Source: Bradyrhizobium sp. sBnM-33 (GTDB lineage: Bacteria; Pseudomonadota; Alphaproteobacteria; Rhizobiales; Xanthobacteraceae). Taken from it: a stretch of 64,000 nt of DNA. The DNA lies in contig NZ_CP136624.1 in NCBI RefSeq assembly GCF_032917945.1, positions 8,541,001 to 8,605,000 of the forward strand. Direction: 5' to 3'. Made by a program: the position numbers and the translations under genes. The first letter of the stretch is position 1. Every line of letters starts with the position of its first letter. Below the pieces are notes generated by a model. That model was not told the origin of the DNA and did not search any database. It was given only the letters and a program-made list of their open reading frames with translations. Positions 16,863-24,966 of this stretch are shown one piece after another.

Positions 16863-17750
16863 ATGCCGGAACTCCTCACGACAGACGAAGCGGCCGAGTA
16901 TCTGCGGCTCTCCGAGCGCAAGCTCTACGAACTGGTGGCGAACCGCGAAGTGCCCTGCAGCAAGGTGACCGGTCGCTGGCTGTTTCCGCGCACGGCGCTC
17001 GACCGCTGGGTATCCGCCGGCCTGATCTCGCCCGCCGCGCTGGCGCAGGTGGCGGCGCTGCCGATCGTCGGCGGCAGCCATGATCCGCTGCTGGAATGGG
17101 CGCTGCGTGAGAGTAATTCCGGCCTTGCCAGCCTGCCCGAAGGCAGCGAGGAAGGCCTGCGTCGGCTGACCCGCGGCGAGGTGATGATCGCAGCGATCCA
17201 CCTGCATCGGCTGGATGGCGATGACGAACGAGCCAATGTCGAAGCGGTCGCCGATGCGCCGGGCCTGCACGATGCAGTCGTGCTCGGCTTCGCCCGGCGC
17301 GAGCAGGGCATTCTGGTCGGGCCGGGCAATCCGCTCGGCCTGAGCGACATGGCCTCGATCGCGAGATCAGGCGCACGGATGGGCCAACGTCCACCCGGCG
17401 CCGGCGCACAACTGCTGCTGCTTGCGCTCGTGACGCGCGCCGGGATCGCCCTCGACGATCTGAAACTGGCAAAGCCCGTACTTCCGACCGGACCTGACAT
17501 CGCGCAGGCGGTGCGTTCGGGTCGCATCGACTGCGGGATCGCCACGCGAAGCGTGGCGAAATCGGCCGGGCTCGATTTCCTGCCGCTGACCTGGGAGCGC
17601 TTCGACCTGGTGATGCGGCAGCGCGACTACTTTATGAAGGGACCGCAGGCGCTGTTCGACTTCATGCGCGGGTCGAGCTTCCGCGATCGCGCGGGCGAGC
17701 TCGGCGGCTATGATGTCAGCGAGGCTGGCGCGGTGCGGCTGGTGAACTAG
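16863..17750 (+). CDS. HTH (excisionase/MerR-like) regulator fused to a periplasmic-binding-protein-like domain, likely controls tup
   Basis: A 295-residue protein. Residues 1-55 form a DNA-binding domain of the excisionase type (LLTTDEAAEYLRLSERKLYE, then CSKVTGRWLFPRTALDRW). Residues about 75-290 form a substrate-binding-protein-like sensor fold: PIVGGSHDPLLEWALRE, GEVMIAAIHLHR, and GRIDCGIATRSVAKSAGL. Proteins of this layout sense molybdate- or tungstate-type ligands and regulate adjacent transporters. It is divergent from tupBCA across 92 bases, which strongly suggests local regulation. The ATG at 16863 is preferred to TTG 16854 and GTG 16857. Its 3' end has a degraded second copy at 19201. 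Confidence 0.82.
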   Translation: MPELLTTDEAAEYLRLSERKLYELVANREVPCSKVTGRWLFPRTALDRWVSAGLISPAALAQVAALPIVGGSHDPLLEWALRESNSGLASLPEGSEEGLRRLTRGEVMIAAIHLHRLDGDDERANVEAVADAPGLHDAVVLGFARREQGILVGPGNPLGLSDMASIARSGARMGQRPPGAGAQLLLLALVTRAGIALDDLKLAKPVLPTGPDIAQAVRSGRIDCGIATRSVAKSAGLDFLPLTWERFDLVMRQRDYFMKGPQALFDFMRGSSFRDRAGELGGYDVSEAGAVRLVN

Positions 17751-17802
17751 GGCGCCAACTCATCAGCGCGCAGCCACATGCAAATTGACGCGAGCTTTTT
17801 TC

Positions 17803-18558
17803 ATGGAACAGAACAGCCTCTACGATCGCCCTGATCTATACGATTTGATCGCGCCAAGTTATCCAGCCATGGAGCGCTTCTACGTCGAGACCGCCCGCGA
17901 ACGAGGTGGTCGCGTTCTCGATCTTGCGTGTGGAAGCGGTCGTCTCACCATTCCGCTGGCCCGATCAGGTTTACAAGTGACTGGAGGCGATTTATCCGCC
18001 AAGATGCTCGAACGTGCGCGACGTTCCGCCGAGGCACAGGCGGTCGAGCTCGACCTGGTGCAGTTGGACATGCGCCATTTCGACCTAAATGGACGCACCT
18101 TCGATACCATCATTGTTGCTATGAATTCGGTTCTGCACCTGCACAGCCTGAACGATTTCACAGGCTTTTTTCGGTCAGTCGCACGGCATCTATCACCGAA
18201 GGGCAGGCTTGTGTTCGACGCCTTTTTTCCGAATGCGGCGATACTGAGCAGCGATCCCGACAAGCGTCAACTGGTCGGATCGATCGTCCATGATCTTCAA
18301 GGTGAGGTAATCGTCGACGAGACCCTTAGATACGATCCCCTCACCCAAATCAGTCACGTGGATTGGTACTGGTCGACATCGGCAAAGAAGGACTTCTGGA
18401 AGACTCATATGCAAATGCGAAACATCTTTCCGCAAGAAATGCCGCTGCTAATCGCATCAGGTGGCCTACGCCTCATCGAGCGCTTTGGTGATTTTGACCG
18501 CAGCCCGCTGGTGGCTGGAAGCGTGCGACAAGTATGCCTGTGTGATAATCAAGGATGA
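17803..18558 (+). CDS. Class I SAM-dependent methyltransferase
   Basis: A 251-residue cytoplasmic enzyme. Motif I is VLDLACGSGRLTIPLA (about residues 38-53), followed by GGDLSAKMLERAR, where the Asp contacts the ribose of SAM, and MRHFDLNGRTFDTIIVAMNS as motif IV. The C-terminal half carries VDWYWSTSAKKDFWKTHMQM, typical of small-molecule methyltransferases. The substrate is unknown. The ATG at 17803 (MEQNSLYDRPDLYD) is more plausible than the upstream TTG. It lies between the tup regulator and a degraded duplicate of that regulator's 3' end, and its base use is less GC-biased than the neighbours, so it may have been inserted here. Confidence 0.8.
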   Translation: MEQNSLYDRPDLYDLIAPSYPAMERFYVETARERGGRVLDLACGSGRLTIPLARSGLQVTGGDLSAKMLERARRSAEAQAVELDLVQLDMRHFDLNGRTFDTIIVAMNSVLHLHSLNDFTGFFRSVARHLSPKGRLVFDAFFPNAAILSSDPDKRQLVGSIVHDLQGEVIVDETLRYDPLTQISHVDWYWSTSAKKDFWKTHMQMRNIFPQEMPLLIASGGLRLIERFGDFDRSPLVAGSVRQVCLCDNQG

Positions 18559-18807
18559 GAAGCGAGTTGCCCATAGGCGACGGCGGCTGAGACCTGAAGC
18601 AAATGTCCGCACCAGCCGCGGCTGCCAGCGACGCCCGTTTTTCGTGCTGGTCCAACTCGAAAAACGGATATGCGACGACCGTCGAAGTTCAACCGGGGTA
18701 AGCCGGAAAACCTCGGGGCCCCCGGATCGCCACCGCCACGCCACCAAATCGCCTAACGACTCAACGACGCCTAGTGCAGCGGGGCGCGGGCACTAAGGAG
18801 GGAACTG

Positions 18808-19200
18808 ATGGATACCCTGACGTCTGCCGCGCCCGACGAGAAAACGCCTCCGCCGGAGGAGACGCTGGCGACACAACCCGGCAAAGAAAAATCGAATCCC
18901 GCTAGCCCGCTGGAGATCAGCACCGAGCGATTCAACACTTCCGTCGCCCGGTTGACCTCAAATTCGATAGACGACCTTCACAAGCTGGCTTCCGAACTGC
19001 AAAAAATGCAGGAATTTTTAAAATCCGAGGTCGACAGCGTGCAGCGCCAAATCGAAAGCGCGGTGGCCGGAATTAACATCATCGTCGAAACTATTGGTCC
19101 GTGGAAAAGCTTCGCGGGCTCACAAGCGCATCCATCAGGTACTCGTAACGTGCGCGCGGGGGGACCGGCTGCCAACATCGAGCAACGCATTCGCGGGTAG
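18808..19200 (+). CDS. Small phasin-like coiled-coil protein
   Basis: A 130-residue protein of unknown function. The first 35 residues are Pro/Thr-rich and probably unstructured. Residues about 40-100 form a long helix with heptad character (SVARLTSNSIDDLHKLASEL, then QKMQEFLKSEVDSVQRQIES), which resembles phasin-like or other small helical proteins of Bradyrhizobium. The last 30 residues are Gly/Arg-rich. AAGGAGGG lies five bases before the ATG, an excellent ribosome site. Its stop codon directly abuts the relic at 19201, so the C-terminus may differ from that of orthologues. Confidence 0.65.
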   Translation: MDTLTSAAPDEKTPPPEETLATQPGKEKSNPASPLEISTERFNTSVARLTSNSIDDLHKLASELQKMQEFLKSEVDSVQRQIESAVAGINIIVETIGPWKSFAGSQAHPSGTRNVRAGGPAANIEQRIRG

Positions 19201-19369
19201 GGCCGCAGGCGCTGTTCGACTTTGCGCCCAGGCAGGCTTCCGCGATCGGGCGGGCGAACTTGGCGGCTATGATGTCAGCGAGGCTGGCGCGGTGCGGCTG
19301 GTGAACTTGGGCGCGGACAAGCTGAGCGCGCTGCGAGCGGCACTGATGTCCACTTTGGAGTCACACTAG
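19201..19369 (+). pseudogene. Degraded second copy of the 3' end of the tup regulator gene
   Basis: Bases 19201-19318 match 17641-17755 at about 88 percent by eye, with blocks such as CCGCAGGCGCTGTTCGACTT and GGCTATGATGTCAGCGAGGC. One base is lost near 19224, which shifts the frame, and the TAG stop of the intact gene reads TTG here, so the frame runs on for 20 more residues. There is no DNA-binding domain and no start. It is the 3' remnant of another allele, separated from the intact gene by the methyltransferase and coiled-coil genes. Confidence 0.8.
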
Positions 19370-19426
19370 AAATAAACGTGTAAATACAATAACTTATGTC
19401 GCTCGTTTTCTCGCGCCGCGCCAGCC

Positions 19427-19555
19427 TTATTTTCCAGCCCACCACTCGAACGGCTTGACCGCTGCCCAGAGGGCCGTTTGCCACCACGAGCGGCTGTCCG
19501 GTCTGTTCGCGAACCGGGGTGGCTCGCTTGCTGCTTTAACGGCTTGAGGGTTCAT
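19427..19555 (-). CDS. Possible small Trp-rich protein
   Basis: A 42-codon frame in an otherwise empty 326-base gap (19370-19695). It starts with ATG at 19555 and ends in a Trp-rich amphipathic segment (SRSWWQTALWAAVKPFEWW) with stop TAA at 19427. The ribosome site is weak. The composition, with five Trp, looks deliberate rather than random, but nothing else supports it. The rest of the gap shows only an AT-richer stretch after 19370 and the ribosome site of dctP. Confidence 0.3.
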   Translation of the reverse strand: MNPQAVKAASEPPRFANRPDSRSWWQTALWAAVKPFEWWAGK

Positions 19556-19695
19556 CTTACTGGCAGCTAACGAACTCCAGCGGGCCGCACTGGCTGACAG
19601 CACCTCGCCGCTGTAGGCTATTCGTGTGCTGGCCGCCCTTGGCTCGCCCGCACTCTGCCAAAGGGAGCAAAAGCAAAAGGGAGGGAGGACATCCA

Positions 19696-20811
19696 ATGAA
19701 AATGAGTTCGCTTATTAGGAAAGTCGCTCTGGTCTCAGTAACCTCCGCCACATTGGCGTTCGCGGGCACGGCGCTCGCCCAACAGCCTCGAGTCCTCAAG
19801 ATACAATCGGCGGTTCCGCCCTCGTCCACAACCCACGACGCGCTCAAGTTTTTTGCCGAGCGAGTCGACAAGCTCACCGGCGGTAATCTCAAGATCGAGG
19901 CGCTGCCGGGCGGCGCGGTCGTTCCGCCCTTCGAAATCCTGGATGGCGCGCACAAGAAGGTGATCGACGGTGCCTATGGCATCTCCTACTGGTGGTACGG
20001 CAAGAGCGTCACCGCGACGCTGTTCGCCAATACGCCGGCCGGTATTTTCGGCATGGATGCTGTCGACTTCATTGGATGGGTTTACGAGGGCGGCGGCCTC
20101 GATCTGTGGAACGAGTTCTATCAGAAGGAGCTCAAGCTCAATCTGGTGGCATTTCCGAGCATTCCGCCGAGCCCGCAAGCACTCGGCTGGTTCAAGCGTC
20201 CGATCAAGGACCTGCCCGACTTCAGGGGGATGAAGTGCCGGCAGACCGGCATCGTCTCCCAGCTCTATGCCAAGATGGGCATGGCGGTCGTCAACATGCC
20301 GGGCGGCGAGATCCTGCCCGCCGCCGAGCGCGGCACGATCGATTGTGCCGAGTGGGTCGGCGGTATCGAGGATCTGCGACTCGGCCTGCATACGGTCTGG
20401 AAATATCACTACACACCCGGCATGCATGAGAGCGCCTCAGTCGCCGAGATCGCGATCAACAAGGACGTGTGGGACAGCCTGCCGCCGCAGAACCAGGAGG
20501 CCATCAAATCGGCCACAACAGAGACGTTCCTGCGCTGGTGGGCGAGCTTCCAGCGACAGAACGCGGACGCCATCGCGGAGTTTACGGAGAAGCATGGAGT
20601 TAAGCTCCTGACGACGCCGCCCGAGGTCAATCAAGCCTTCCTCAAGGCCTGGGACGAGTTTGCCGCGGCGGAGGCCGCAAAGAACCCGTTCTTCAAGAAA
20701 GTCTACGAATCTCAGAAGGCCTATGCCTCCAAGGTCGTGCCCGCCAAGCGCTTCATGTTCCCGCCCTACGCGTTGCAGGCAGACCACTATTGGCCCGTTA
20801 AACAGCCTTGA
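19696..20811 (+). CDS. dctP: TRAP transporter substrate-binding protein, DctP family
   Basis: A 371-residue periplasmic protein. A signal peptide (SLIRKVALVSVTSATLAFAG, ending near ALAQQPRV) leads into the DctP fold: VLKIQSAVPPSSTTHDALKF, GGNLKIEALPGGAVVPPFE, then GMKCRQTGIVSQLY with the Arg that binds the carboxylate of the ligand, and TIDCAEWVGGIEDL. The family binds carboxylates such as C4-dicarboxylates, sialic acid or 2-oxo acids; this copy resembles the DctP branch that handles aromatic or keto acids, a weak inference. The ATG at 19696 has GGGAGGAC upstream. The matching dctQ and dctM are convergent rather than downstream. Confidence 0.88.
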   Translation: MKMSSLIRKVALVSVTSATLAFAGTALAQQPRVLKIQSAVPPSSTTHDALKFFAERVDKLTGGNLKIEALPGGAVVPPFEILDGAHKKVIDGAYGISYWWYGKSVTATLFANTPAGIFGMDAVDFIGWVYEGGGLDLWNEFYQKELKLNLVAFPSIPPSPQALGWFKRPIKDLPDFRGMKCRQTGIVSQLYAKMGMAVVNMPGGEILPAAERGTIDCAEWVGGIEDLRLGLHTVWKYHYTPGMHESASVAEIAINKDVWDSLPPQNQEAIKSATTETFLRWWASFQRQNADAIAEFTEKHGVKLLTTPPEVNQAFLKAWDEFAAAEAAKNPFFKKVYESQKAYASKVVPAKRFMFPPYALQADHYWPVKQP

Positions 20812-20847
20812 ACGCGGATTAGATCGCCATCGCGCTCTAGGTTTTGA

Positions 20848-20935
20848 TTGCGCATGATCTCCGGGCAAACGCTTCGCGTTTGTCCCGAGGGAGAACCGGT
20901 ACCCAGTTTTCCGGAGCATGTTCTGGCGTAGGAGG
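20848..20935. repeat. Dispersed intergenic palindrome with internal hairpin
   Basis: The core GCGCATGATCTCCGG and GAGAACCGGTACCCAGTTTT plus CCGGAGCATG match the repeat family seen at 15306, with an extra hairpin inserted (GCAAACGCTTCGCGTTTGTC). The same hairpin sequence occurs in inverted orientation at about 28590. It lies between convergent dctP and dctM. Confidence 0.65.
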
Positions 20936-20946
20936 GACATAGCTGG

Positions 20947-20971
20947 AAGGGCGGCCTCGGCCGCCCTTCTT
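20947..20971. terminator. Hairpin between convergent dctP and dctM
   Basis: Ten-base perfect stem AAGGGCGGCC (20947-20956) and GGCCGCCCTT (20959-20968) with a two-base loop. The trailing CTT is a poor T tract on the plus strand; on the minus strand the hairpin is followed by CCAGCT. It probably ends transcription from both sides. Confidence 0.6.
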
Positions 20972-20996
20972 GAGATGGATAAACAGCCGATCGCGC

Positions 20997-22532
20997 TTAC
21001 CTGACAATGTTCGGCAACCACAGTGCGATTTGCGGGAACAGCAGCAGCAGCGCCAGGACTATAACCTGAATCACCATATAGTCGGACATGCCCCGGTAAA
21101 TCGTGCTCAGGCTCCATTGCGGAACGACGTTCCTCAGGTAGTACGCCGACATTGCAACGGGCGGGCTCAAGTACGACGTCTGCATATTGACGGCGGTCAG
21201 TGCGCCAAACCAAATCAGCAGGTCGAGCTTGTTCATACCGAACTGAAGCTTTTCGACCACCGGCAAAACGATCGGAAGAAAGACCAGGATGATTACGGGC
21301 CATTCAAACGGCCAGCCGAGGATGAAAAAGATCGCCATGATCAATGCCAACTTCCACCAGTCACTCAACGGAAGGGCGAGCAGATAGTTGGTGATCAAGT
21401 TCGCCGTGCCCAGCTTGGTGAAGACAGCGCCGAACACCGTCGAGGCCACCGCGAGAAACAGCACCATGGCCGAGGTCACCATCGTGCCGATGGCCGCGTT
21501 GGTTATCGACCGCATGCTGAGCCGGCCGTAAAAGAGTGCAAGGAGGACAGCGCCGAAAGCCCCGCAGGAGGCTGCCTCGGTCGGCGTGGCGACTCCACTG
21601 ACGATGGTTCCGAGGGTAAATCCGATCAGCGCGCTTAGAGGCGCAACGCCGAGCATGACGGCGCGGAAGTAGGCGTTCCGGAAGTAGGGGTAAGCCGTCA
21701 GAATTGCTAACACCGAAGCGATGGCAGACAGGCTGAACGGACCGATTGCAAACGACAGACGCTGTGCACGCGCCTGGCTCAATAACAACTCGATCAGCAA
21801 ATACGCTATTGCGACCGAGCATACGAGGCCCAATCCGACTACAGGAGCGCCTACCTTTTCGGTGGTCATCGCGTCATAGGTGGCTTGGCGCTCCTCCATG
21901 GTCATGGCTGGACCGAGCTTCGGATTGATTAAGCTGCGGACGAGCGTATAGGCAATGTAACAGCCAGCGAGCAGAAAGCCCGGGCCGAACGCCGCTGAAT
22001 AAAGCAGATTGACGGGCACGCCCATGACCGGGCCCATGACTACCAGCATTACGCTCGGAGGGACCAGAATGCCGAGTGTACCGCCGGCGGCGATTGCACC
22101 CGCTGACAGCCGCGCGTCGTAGCCGGTTTTGATCATCATCGATCCGGCCATGATGCCGAGCACAGTCACCGCGGCGCCCACGATGCCGGTCGCCATCGCA
22201 AAAACAGTTGCCGTTAGAATCACGGCTAAATAGAGCGCTCCGCGCACCGGCGCGAGAACGCTGCGGAAAGCCACAAACAGCCGCTCCATGAGCCCGGCCT
22301 GTTCGGTCATGTAACCCATGAAGATGAACAGCGGCACGGCGGGAAAGATCTCGTCTTTCATCGTGCCCCAGATTTGCAGGTAGCCGAGATTGAAAGTCTG
22401 CTCCCACCCGAGGCCAATGGCACCAAAAACAAGGGCGAGAAACAGCAGCGTGAAGGATATCGGGAAGCCGATGAAAATGACGAAGACCATACCGACGAGC
22501 ATGGCAAGTCCGAGAGCTTCGGCGGCTGTCAT
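20997..22532 (-). CDS. dctM: TRAP transporter large permease, DctM family
   Basis: A 511-residue inner-membrane protein, about 13 hydrophobic segments. The family features are FIGFPISFTLLFLALVFG near the N-terminus, VPLFIFMGYMTEQAGLMERL, and GTLGILVPPSVMLVVMG, where the GxxxPPS segment lines the transport path. Later GVATPTEAASCGAFGAVLLA is another hallmark. It would use the sodium or proton gradient to import a substrate delivered by DctP. It starts six bases after the dctQ stop, so dctQ-dctM form one operon. The protein is longer than the usual 425 residues because of an insert around residues 225-275 that contains two more hydrophobic stretches. Confidence 0.9.
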   Translation of the reverse strand: MTAAEALGLAMLVGMVFVIFIGFPISFTLLFLALVFGAIGLGWEQTFNLGYLQIWGTMKDEIFPAVPLFIFMGYMTEQAGLMERLFVAFRSVLAPVRGALYLAVILTATVFAMATGIVGAAVTVLGIMAGSMMIKTGYDARLSAGAIAAGGTLGILVPPSVMLVVMGPVMGVPVNLLYSAAFGPGFLLAGCYIAYTLVRSLINPKLGPAMTMEERQATYDAMTTEKVGAPVVGLGLVCSVAIAYLLIELLLSQARAQRLSFAIGPFSLSAIASVLAILTAYPYFRNAYFRAVMLGVAPLSALIGFTLGTIVSGVATPTEAASCGAFGAVLLALFYGRLSMRSITNAAIGTMVTSAMVLFLAVASTVFGAVFTKLGTANLITNYLLALPLSDWWKLALIMAIFFILGWPFEWPVIILVFLPIVLPVVEKLQFGMNKLDLLIWFGALTAVNMQTSYLSPPVAMSAYYLRNVVPQWSLSTIYRGMSDYMVIQVIVLALLLLFPQIALWLPNIVR

Positions 22533-22538
22533 GGTTCT

Positions 22539-23114
22539 TCAGACCTCGATCTTCACGTGCCTGGTCAAGAATGCGCCGGTTCGCCAAGCCCAGAGGCTCT
22601 TCATCAGCTCCGAGATACCCTGCAAGAACAGCATGAATGCCGTCAGCGGAATAACTCCGCGCAGCGGCCACAGGACCGGCGTCCACGCGCCGGAGCTTCC
22701 GCGTTCGTCGATCGAAAGCGAGTACAAGAAATCGTCTATCGAGAGGAAGAACAGCACGACCATTGTCGGCAGGAAGAACAGCAGGAACGCCAGGCTGTCG
22801 ATCATGCCTTTCGTGCGATCTGAGAATTTTTCCCACAGTACATCGGTGCGGATGTGAGCGCCCTTCAAAAGCGCCAATGCCGAGCCCAGCATGAACAAGG
22901 TCGCGTAAGACATCGTCGTCACGTCGAGGGCCCAGATCGTCGGATCCCCCAGGACGTAGCGGGCAAAAACCTCAACCACATTGGCGCAGATCAGGGGAAT
23001 GATCGAGAGGACGAAGAGGTACCCGGTCGATTCCGTGAACTTGTCAATACTACGGATGACGGCCAAATAGCCGCGGGGTGGCATGGGCTTTGGCGAAGCA
23101 GAAATGTTGGCCAT
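22539..23114 (-). CDS. dctQ: TRAP transporter small permease, DctQ family
   Basis: A 191-residue inner-membrane protein with four hydrophobic segments: near GYLFVLSIIPLICANVVEVF, the region around SYATLFMLGSALALLKGAHI, SLAFLLFFLPTMVVLFFLS, and VIPLTAFMLFLQGISELM. The motif RYVLGDPTIWALDVT and the phrase GAHIRTDVLWEKFS are typical DctQ sequences. The frame continues upstream to 23360, but the ATG at 23114 (MANISASPKP) gives the expected N-terminus. It is the first gene of dctQM, and both read toward dctP. Confidence 0.87.
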   Translation of the reverse strand: MANISASPKPMPPRGYLAVIRSIDKFTESTGYLFVLSIIPLICANVVEVFARYVLGDPTIWALDVTTMSYATLFMLGSALALLKGAHIRTDVLWEKFSDRTKGMIDSLAFLLFFLPTMVVLFFLSIDDFLYSLSIDERGSSGAWTPVLWPLRGVIPLTAFMLFLQGISELMKSLWAWRTGAFLTRHVKIEV

Positions 23115-23445
23115 GCAGCATGTCCAGACGGTGCCCGCTTTGGACTTCCCGTAAGAGTAAAGCGTCCAGTGCGACCCACCGCTCCTCTCAAATGATCCCG
23201 ATGTTAGCTTAGCGGCCATCCGGGTGCCAGCGGATGAATGACCGCGAGCGATCTGCTCACGATTGCGATGCACAACTGGGCAGAAAACAACCCGAGGCGT
23301 CGGCCGCTTAGCCGCCCCGCCGGGACGGAACGTCGGTTCTGGGTCCTTCCCGGACCTCACTCAAGATCCAGCTTGAGTCCGAAATGCGCACCAACGCGCA
23401 TAACCGGCCACTCTGAATGATGACTTCGAATGATGACTTCACGCT
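23115..23445. other. Intergenic, no gene seen
   Basis: No convincing reading frame is found between the start of dctQ and the repeat at 23446. A direct repeat AATGATGACTTC occurs at 23416 and 23429. The dctQM promoter must lie in the left part of the segment. Confidence 0.5.
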
Positions 23446-23531
23446 CCAGCGCTTTTGCTTTGACGCGTTTTCCTTACGCGAACCGGTCGCCATGTTCGGA
23501 TCAAGTCCGTGGACGTGCTTCGCTCGAAAGA
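23446..23531. repeat. Dispersed intergenic repeat (ACGCGTTTTC ... CCGGT type)
   Basis: It contains CCAGCGCTTTTGCTTTGACG, CGTTTTCCTTACGCGAACCG and TTCGCTCGAAAG. The combination of a GACGCGTTTTC block, an ACGCGAACCGGT block and a final TTCGCTCGAAA is a repeat type that I associate with Bradyrhizobium intergenic regions. It ends close to the 3' end of the threonine dehydratase gene. Confidence 0.5.
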
Positions 23532-23538
23532 GCTACGG

Positions 23539-24807
23539 TCACCTTCGCCCCGGCAGCCACGCGACGAATCCGGCCTCGCCGAGCCGCTTCATCACCTCGT
23601 CGAGATGCACCCGATCCCTCGTTTCGATGACGACTTCGAGCAAGGTGCCTTTGGCCGGCAGGTCGGAGAAGGTGCGCTGGTGCGAGACCTCGATGATGTT
23701 GGCGCCGGCTTCGGCGAGCAGCGCCGAGACGGCGGCGAGCTGGCCGGGGCGATCGACGATGTCGATCGCGATCTGCGTCAGCCGGCCCTCGCGCGCGAGC
23801 TCGCGCGTCAGCACGGACGCGATCAGCCGGGTATCGATGTTGCCGCCGGTCAGCACAAGGCCGACATTGCGGCCGGCAAAACGCTCCGGCGCGGCCAGCA
23901 CCGCGGCAAGGCCCGCGGCGCCGGCGCCCTCGACCACGGTCTTTTCGATCGCGATCAGCATCGCCACCGCGCGCTCGATCTGGTCCTCGGTGACGAGAAC
24001 GATGTCGTCGACGAGATGGCGAATGATTTCGGTGGTGATCCGGCCAGGCACCTTCACCGCAATGCCTTCGGCGAGCGTATCACCGCGCATCGGCAGATGC
24101 TGACCCTTGATGGCGTTGTACATCGAGGGATAGAGCTGCGCCTGCACGCCGACGATCTGCAGATCCGGCTTCAGCGATTTGGCCGCAACTGCCATGCCGG
24201 AAATCAGCCCGCCGCCGCCGATCGGCACCACCAGCGTGTCGAGCTGCGGCGCGGCCCGGAGCATTTCGAGCGCGATGGTGCCCTGCCCCGCAATGATGAG
24301 CGGGTCATCGTAAGGATGAATCATGATCATGCCGTGCGTCTCGCCATGCGTGCGCGCGAATTCGCCGGCCTCCTCCAGCGTCTTGCCGGAGATGATCGTA
24401 TTCGCGCCATGACGCCGCGTGTTCTCGATCTTCACCATCGGCGTGCCGACCGGCATCACGATGGCTGCGGGAATGCCAAGCCGGCTGGCATGATAAGCCA
24501 CGCCCTGCGCGTGGTTACCGGCCGACATCGCGATCACGCCGCGTCGGCGCTCCTCCGGCGACAGCGCCAGCAGCCGATTGAGCGCGCCGCGCTCCTTGAA
24601 AGTCGAGGTGAACTGCAGGTTCTCGAATTTGAGCCAGAGGTTGCAGCCGCCGATCTCGCTCAGCGTCCGGCTCTGGTCGCATTCGGTGACGAGGACCGAC
24701 CCGGCAATCGACGCGCCCGCAGCCGTGATGTCCTCGGGCGTGATAGCAAGTCGGCCGGGCTCGGAAGCGGCTTTTGTCGGCGGTACACTTTTAGGAGGAT
24801 TCGGCAT
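23539..24807 (-). CDS. ilvA: Threonine ammonia-lyase (threonine dehydratase) with C-terminal ACT domain
   Basis: A 422-residue PLP enzyme that converts threonine to 2-oxobutanoate and ammonia. The PLP lysine lies in FTSTFKERGALN, the phosphate-binding glycine loop is PIGGGGLISG, and SAGNHAQGVAYH is the conserved Asn segment. The C-terminal ACT-like domain (from about residue 350, QIAIDIVDRPGQLAAVSALL) suggests allosteric control. A single ACT domain places it with the IlvA/TdcB hybrids typical of alphaproteobacteria. The ATG at 24807 (MPNPPKS) has GAGG upstream; the open frame extends to 24897. It is divergent from the response regulator gene at 24967. Confidence 0.9.
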   Translation of the reverse strand: MPNPPKSVPPTKAASEPGRLAITPEDITAAGASIAGSVLVTECDQSRTLSEIGGCNLWLKFENLQFTSTFKERGALNRLLALSPEERRRGVIAMSAGNHAQGVAYHASRLGIPAAIVMPVGTPMVKIENTRRHGANTIISGKTLEEAGEFARTHGETHGMIMIHPYDDPLIIAGQGTIALEMLRAAPQLDTLVVPIGGGGLISGMAVAAKSLKPDLQIVGVQAQLYPSMYNAIKGQHLPMRGDTLAEGIAVKVPGRITTEIIRHLVDDIVLVTEDQIERAVAMLIAIEKTVVEGAGAAGLAAVLAAPERFAGRNVGLVLTGGNIDTRLIASVLTRELAREGRLTQIAIDIVDRPGQLAAVSALLAEAGANIIEVSHQRTFSDLPAKGTLLEVVIETRDRVHLDEVMKRLGEAGFVAWLPGRR

Positions 24808-24966
24808 TTCGGTGGCCTCGTTGAGAGGCAATCGTATAGGCCTTTTCCGCTCCTTTCGCCTCCCTCGAATCTCGTAAAAATCCCGCCCCATGAACATGGG
24901 TGTCGCAAAAAGCTGCTGCGGGGTTACACTTGCGCGGGCTGCAGGGACAGGCAGCCGGAGTTTCAG

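Noticed and set aside
23509..24960. Long open frame on the plus strand that joins the response regulator
   Set aside because: It is antisense to the threonine dehydratase, rich in His, Arg and Asp as expected of a shadow frame, and the regulator has its own start at 24967.
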